64,000 nt of DNA from UBA4416 sp040387555 (GTDB taxonomy: Bacteria; Bacteroidota; Bacteroidia; B-17B0; Aurantibacillaceae), in NCBI GenBank assembly GCA_040387555.1, contig JAZKDO010000001.1, positions 620,001-684,000 on the forward strand, read 5' to 3'. The notes under the pieces are model-generated. The model made no database searches. It saw only the letters and a program-made list of their open reading frames with translations, and had not been told where the DNA came from. A program made the position numbers and the translations under genes. Of the stretch, positions 61,464 to 64,000 are shown in pieces (the stretch's first letter is position 1; each line of letters starts with the position of its first letter).

Positions 61464-62753
61464 TTAGGAATTCATTAAGGATTCAATTTCTTCCGCTTCT
61501 AACGGAATGTTTTTCATCAAATCGTCGTTACCATTCGGGGTAATCAGAATATTATTCTCTAAACGAATTCCCAAACCTTCTTCGGGAATATAGATACCCG
61601 GCTCGCAGGTAAATACCATACCAGCCTGCATAGGTTCTGAGAAAAAGCCAACATCATGCACGTCCAATCCTAGAAAGTGAGAGGTGCCATGCATAAAATA
61701 TTTTTTGAAAGCCGGCCAGGCAGGATTTTGATTTTTTACTTCATCAGATTTCAAAAGACCTAATTGCAATAATTCTTCGGTCATTAATTCACCAACCGCT
61801 TTATTATATTTTTCAAACGTGTTACCAACTGTTAACATGCTTGTTGCGGACTTCATGACTCTTAATACCGCATTATACACTTCTTTCTGACGTTTGGTAT
61901 ATTTCCCGTTCACAGGAATGGCACGTGTCATATCGCTGGCGTAATTTGCGTATTCGGCAGCAACATCCAGTAAGATCACATCACCATCTTTACAAGCACG
62001 GTTGTTTTCTACATAATGCAATACACAGGCGTTCGCGCCACTTGCGATAATGGGTCCGTAAGCAAATCCACGACTTCTATTGCGTACAAATTCATGAATC
62101 AATTCGGCCTCAATTTCGTATTCCATGACTCCGGGTTTCACAAAGTTCAATAAACGACGAAAACCTTTTTCTGTAATGTTACAAGCTTGTTGAATTTGTT
62201 CAATTTCCAACGGATGTTTAATTGCACGTATGCGGTGCATGATTGGTGCCGAACGCTGAATGGTATGAAGTGGAAACTGCTCTTTTATCTTTTTATTGAA
62301 ACGCATTTCTGCTGTTTCCATATCGATATAACGACGGGTGTGTTCGTTGCTGTTTAAATAAATATTATCTGCCTGGAAAACAAAGCCCTTGAACATTTTA
62401 TCAAATTCATGGTGCCAGTAAATGTTCTCAATACCACTTGCCTCCTTAGCTTGTTCTTTGGTTAATTTAGCGCCTTCCCAAACAGCAATTAAGTCGCTCG
62501 TTTCCTTAATAAATAAAACCTCTTTATGTTTTCCATCTTTAACATCCGGAAAAATCATCAAAACGGTATCTTCCTGGTCAATCCCCGATAAATGTAGCAA
62601 ATCACTGTTTTGAACAAAACCAAAAGAACCATCTGCGTTAGTTGGCAATAGGTCATTACTGACAAACAAAGCAATGGAATTGGGTTTTAAATGCTTAATA
62701 AAATTCTTTCTGTTATCGATGAATAGGTCTTTTTTTATGGCAGAATACTTCAT
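61464..62753 (-). CDS. Xaa-Pro aminopeptidase P-like (M24B)
   Basis: 429 residues. It removes N-terminal residues that precede proline. The N-terminal creatinase-like domain is followed by the pita-bread fold with metal ligands: Asp in LLDVAAEYANYASDMTRAIP (two Asp), His in HGTSHFLGLDVHD, Glu in FTCEPGIYIPEEGLGIRLENN (two Glu). All five ligands are seen. It is cytoplasmic (no signal peptide), single, and divergent from the tandem paralogues. Confidence 0.94.
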   Translation of the reverse strand: MKYSAIKKDLFIDNRKNFIKHLKPNSIALFVSNDLLPTNADGSFGFVQNSDLLHLSGIDQEDTVLMIFPDVKDGKHKEVLFIKETSDLIAVWEGAKLTKEQAKEASGIENIYWHHEFDKMFKGFVFQADNIYLNSNEHTRRYIDMETAEMRFNKKIKEQFPLHTIQRSAPIMHRIRAIKHPLEIEQIQQACNITEKGFRRLLNFVKPGVMEYEIEAELIHEFVRNRSRGFAYGPIIASGANACVLHYVENNRACKDGDVILLDVAAEYANYASDMTRAIPVNGKYTKRQKEVYNAVLRVMKSATSMLTVGNTFEKYNKAVGELMTEELLQLGLLKSDEVKNQNPAWPAFKKYFMHGTSHFLGLDVHDVGFFSEPMQAGMVFTCEPGIYIPEEGLGIRLENNILITPNGNDDLMKNIPLEAEEIESLMNS

Positions 62754-62770
62754 TTTGTCGATTAGTTTAT

Positions 62771-62778
62771 TATATTTG
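62771..62778 (+). promoter_or_regulatory. -7 element TATATTTG of the tandem paralogue operon
   Basis: Exact TAnnTTTG, 27 nt upstream of the ATG at 62806. The leader ends in a run of T and A with no Shine-Dalgarno sequence. Confidence 0.6.
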
Positions 62779-62805
62779 TTTTGTACTAATATACTTTTTT
62801 TTTAA

Positions 62806-63210
62806 ATGTCAAATTACATTGTTACAAAAAAAACAGCGCTGGAAGCAGTTGAAATTTCTATATGTAGCGACGGCATTATAAGGGTGAAGTTTAGGAAAAA
62901 TTCGGAAATAATTCCATCCATACTACAAGAGATGTATGATAAATTACATCAAATGACTGACGGAAAAAAGTACGCTTACATTTATTATATGGAAGACGGG
63001 TCCGTGACTTTTACAAATGAAGGCACGAAGTATTCAAGAGAGCATGAACGTGATTTACCAAAAAAATGCAACGCAGCAATAGTTAAATCATTAGCGCATC
63101 GTTTGTTAGGCAACTTTTATTTAAAGAAAAAGCTGCATTATCCTTCGAAACTTTTCAAAACAATGGAGGAGGCAGAAGAGTGGTGCTATCAATACATAAA
63201 ACAAGATTAA
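62806..63210 (+). CDS. Unknown conserved protein, paralogue 1 of 2 (STAS/SpoIIAA-like?)
   Basis: 134 residues, cytoplasmic. It shares with the next gene ISxCSDGIIRVxFRKxxEI, YxYFxEDxSV and the end KSLAHRLLGNFYLKKK then KTMEEAEEWCYQY. The final part resembles the C-terminal helix of SpoIIAA/STAS-like folds (phrase EEAEEWL). Length and fold feel match small Bacteroidota proteins of unknown role. No catalytic residues recognised. First gene of a two-gene operon. Confidence 0.65.
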   Translation: MSNYIVTKKTALEAVEISICSDGIIRVKFRKNSEIIPSILQEMYDKLHQMTDGKKYAYIYYMEDGSVTFTNEGTKYSREHERDLPKKCNAAIVKSLAHRLLGNFYLKKKLHYPSKLFKTMEEAEEWCYQYIKQD

Positions 63211-63222
63211 TTTACAGCAGGC

Positions 63223-63639
63223 ATGCCTCATTTTAGCGTTATAAAAAGAACAGACTTAGAAACTGTTGAGATTTCGATGTGTAGTGATGGAATTATTCGC
63301 GTGATGTTTAGAAAGAAAGCTGAGATCAATGCAGCGGTTTTTAAAGAAGTTTTCGGGAAGTATAACGAGATGGTGGACGAAAAAAAATACCCATTCATTT
63401 ATTTTGCAGAAGATAGTTCAGTGGTTGTCACAAATGACGGAAGAGATTTTGCAAAAAAAGAAGAGTATTCTTTTCCGAAGGTCTGCAATGCGGTTATAGT
63501 AAAATCGTTAGCCCATAAACTATTGGCAAGTTTTTACTTTAAATTCAATAAACCTGTTTTTCCTTTTAAGGTATTTAATTCAATGGAAGAAGCAGAAAAA
63601 TGGTGTTTACAGGAAGTACAAAAGATTAATCAAGCGTGA
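63223..63639 (+). CDS. Unknown conserved protein, paralogue 2 of 2
   Basis: 138 residues, clearly homologous to the preceding gene along its whole length (VEISMCSDGIIRVMFRKKAEI; VIVKSLAHKLLASFYF; NSMEEAEKWCLQ), 12 bp downstream: a tandem duplication. Its 3' end overlaps the convergent gene by 14 bp. Function unknown; a SpoIIAA/STAS-like fold is possible. Confidence 0.65.
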   Translation: MPHFSVIKRTDLETVEISMCSDGIIRVMFRKKAEINAAVFKEVFGKYNEMVDEKKYPFIYFAEDSSVVVTNDGRDFAKKEEYSFPKVCNAVIVKSLAHKLLASFYFKFNKPVFPFKVFNSMEEAEKWCLQEVQKINQA

Positions 63640-64000
63640 TATAAACAGATAAATGGTCGCTATAACCATTGAAATATTTTTCGCCGCTATAAGTTCTGTT
63701 AGGTTTTTCTTCTCCGGTTTTGTTGTTCTTAAAAAGCACAAAATCTTTCTTTAAAATGTGCGCGTTCTTAGGATCAAATTTATAGCCTTTTTTGGCGCCT
63801 ATAAATCCTTGTGAAACAATGATCTGATCAAGCACACGCCATTCTTTATCATAGTAATGTGTTCCTTGTTTGGCGGCATCTAATGTTTGGTAAGCGTTAT
63901 AGAGGTCACCCTTATCTTTTGGCTTATCACTCGCTTTTAAAGTATTTAAAACACTTTTATCAGTAGGATGATCATTTAAATCACCCATTACAATCACTTT
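63626..64000 (-). CDS. Endonuclease/exonuclease/phosphatase family protein, C-terminal part
   Basis: The frame is open to the right edge; about 124 codons are seen. GDLNDHP near the visible N-terminus is the GDxN motif, and GYSDHLSVYITL at the end is the SDH motif with catalytic His of the EEP fold. The gene could be a nuclease, lipid phosphatase or phosphodiesterase; the missing N-terminus carries the other signatures. It overlaps the convergent paralogue gene by 14 bp. Confidence 0.85.
   Translation of the reverse strand, partial: KVIVMGDLNDHPTDKSVLNTLKASDKPKDKGDLYNAYQTLDAAKQGTHYYDKEWRVLDQIIVSQGFIGAKKGYKFDPKNAHILKKDFVLFKNNKTGEEKPNRTYSGEKYFNGYSDHLSVYITLD

Noticed and set aside
1..64000. CRISPR arrays, IS elements, prophage
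   Set aside because: No regularly spaced direct repeats, transposase or integrase motifs, or phage structural genes were seen.

Overview
The window looks like a chromosomal segment of a Bacteroidota species. The evidence is: proteins ending in type IX secretion (T9SS) type A and type B sorting domains, a PorP/SprF-type partner, SprB-like repeats, TAnnTTTG-type -7 promoter elements, very little Shine-Dalgarno signal, and AT-rich DNA. No phage, insertion sequence, CRISPR array, rRNA or tRNA gene was recognised, and I cannot place the organism below phylum.

Layout, left to right. 1-2787: the N-terminal part of a SprB-repeat surface protein (runs off the left edge) and a small secreted protein. 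2986-7269 (minus): rpoN, then a five-gene operon (thioesterase, LolA-like carrier, lipoprotein, FabZ-like dehydratase, DUF420) that resembles accessory genes of aryl-polyene/flexirubin clusters. 7689-10503 (plus): two T9SS cargo proteins. 10591-18223 (minus): small lipoprotein, mfd, a prolyl oligopeptidase lipoprotein, fumC. 18741-20910 (plus): a TetR-controlled pair plus a classical SDR, with a shared palindromic operator. 20911-21943: a 1-kb palindrome-rich non-coding region. 21944-24795: methyltransferase and mnmG, with a cluster of parS-type ParB sites. 24889-31219: a MORN-repeat protein, an eight-PAS histidine kinase and a LytTR response regulator, overlapping or nearly so. 31273-32250: nadA. 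32251-33059: an AT-rich non-coding region with three DnaA-box matches, the best oriC candidate here. 33060-37985 (plus): rpiB, a GT-C-like membrane protein, a phosphate-selective porin and a PiT transporter. 38048-40276: rnr. 40543-53010 (plus): a 3106-aa LamG-containing T9SS protein, a cadherin-like T9SS type B protein and its PorP/SprF partner. 53048-56948: DUF1569, lgt, trmB, pyk and an S4 protein. 56992-61368: two ECF sigma factors, each followed by a single-pass membrane protein (one TPR, one trypsin-like protease), flanking a TonB plug protein that lacks a barrel. 61464-64000: an aminopeptidase P, two tandem paralogues of unknown function and the 3' part of an endonuclease/exonuclease/phosphatase family gene.

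The most notable system-level reading is that the window may carry the replication origin and centromere. Three near-perfect parS sites lie about 10 kb from an AT-rich gap with DnaA boxes, and coding direction switches across that gap from mostly minus on the left (18 of 23 genes) to mostly plus immediately to the right (7 of 8 up to 53 kb). The bias is lost after 53 kb. The second notable system is the double sigma-factor locus at 57-61 kb, which has the parts of an envelope-signalling module but an architecture I do not recognise as characterised. All function calls come from reading motifs by eye; no database search was run.
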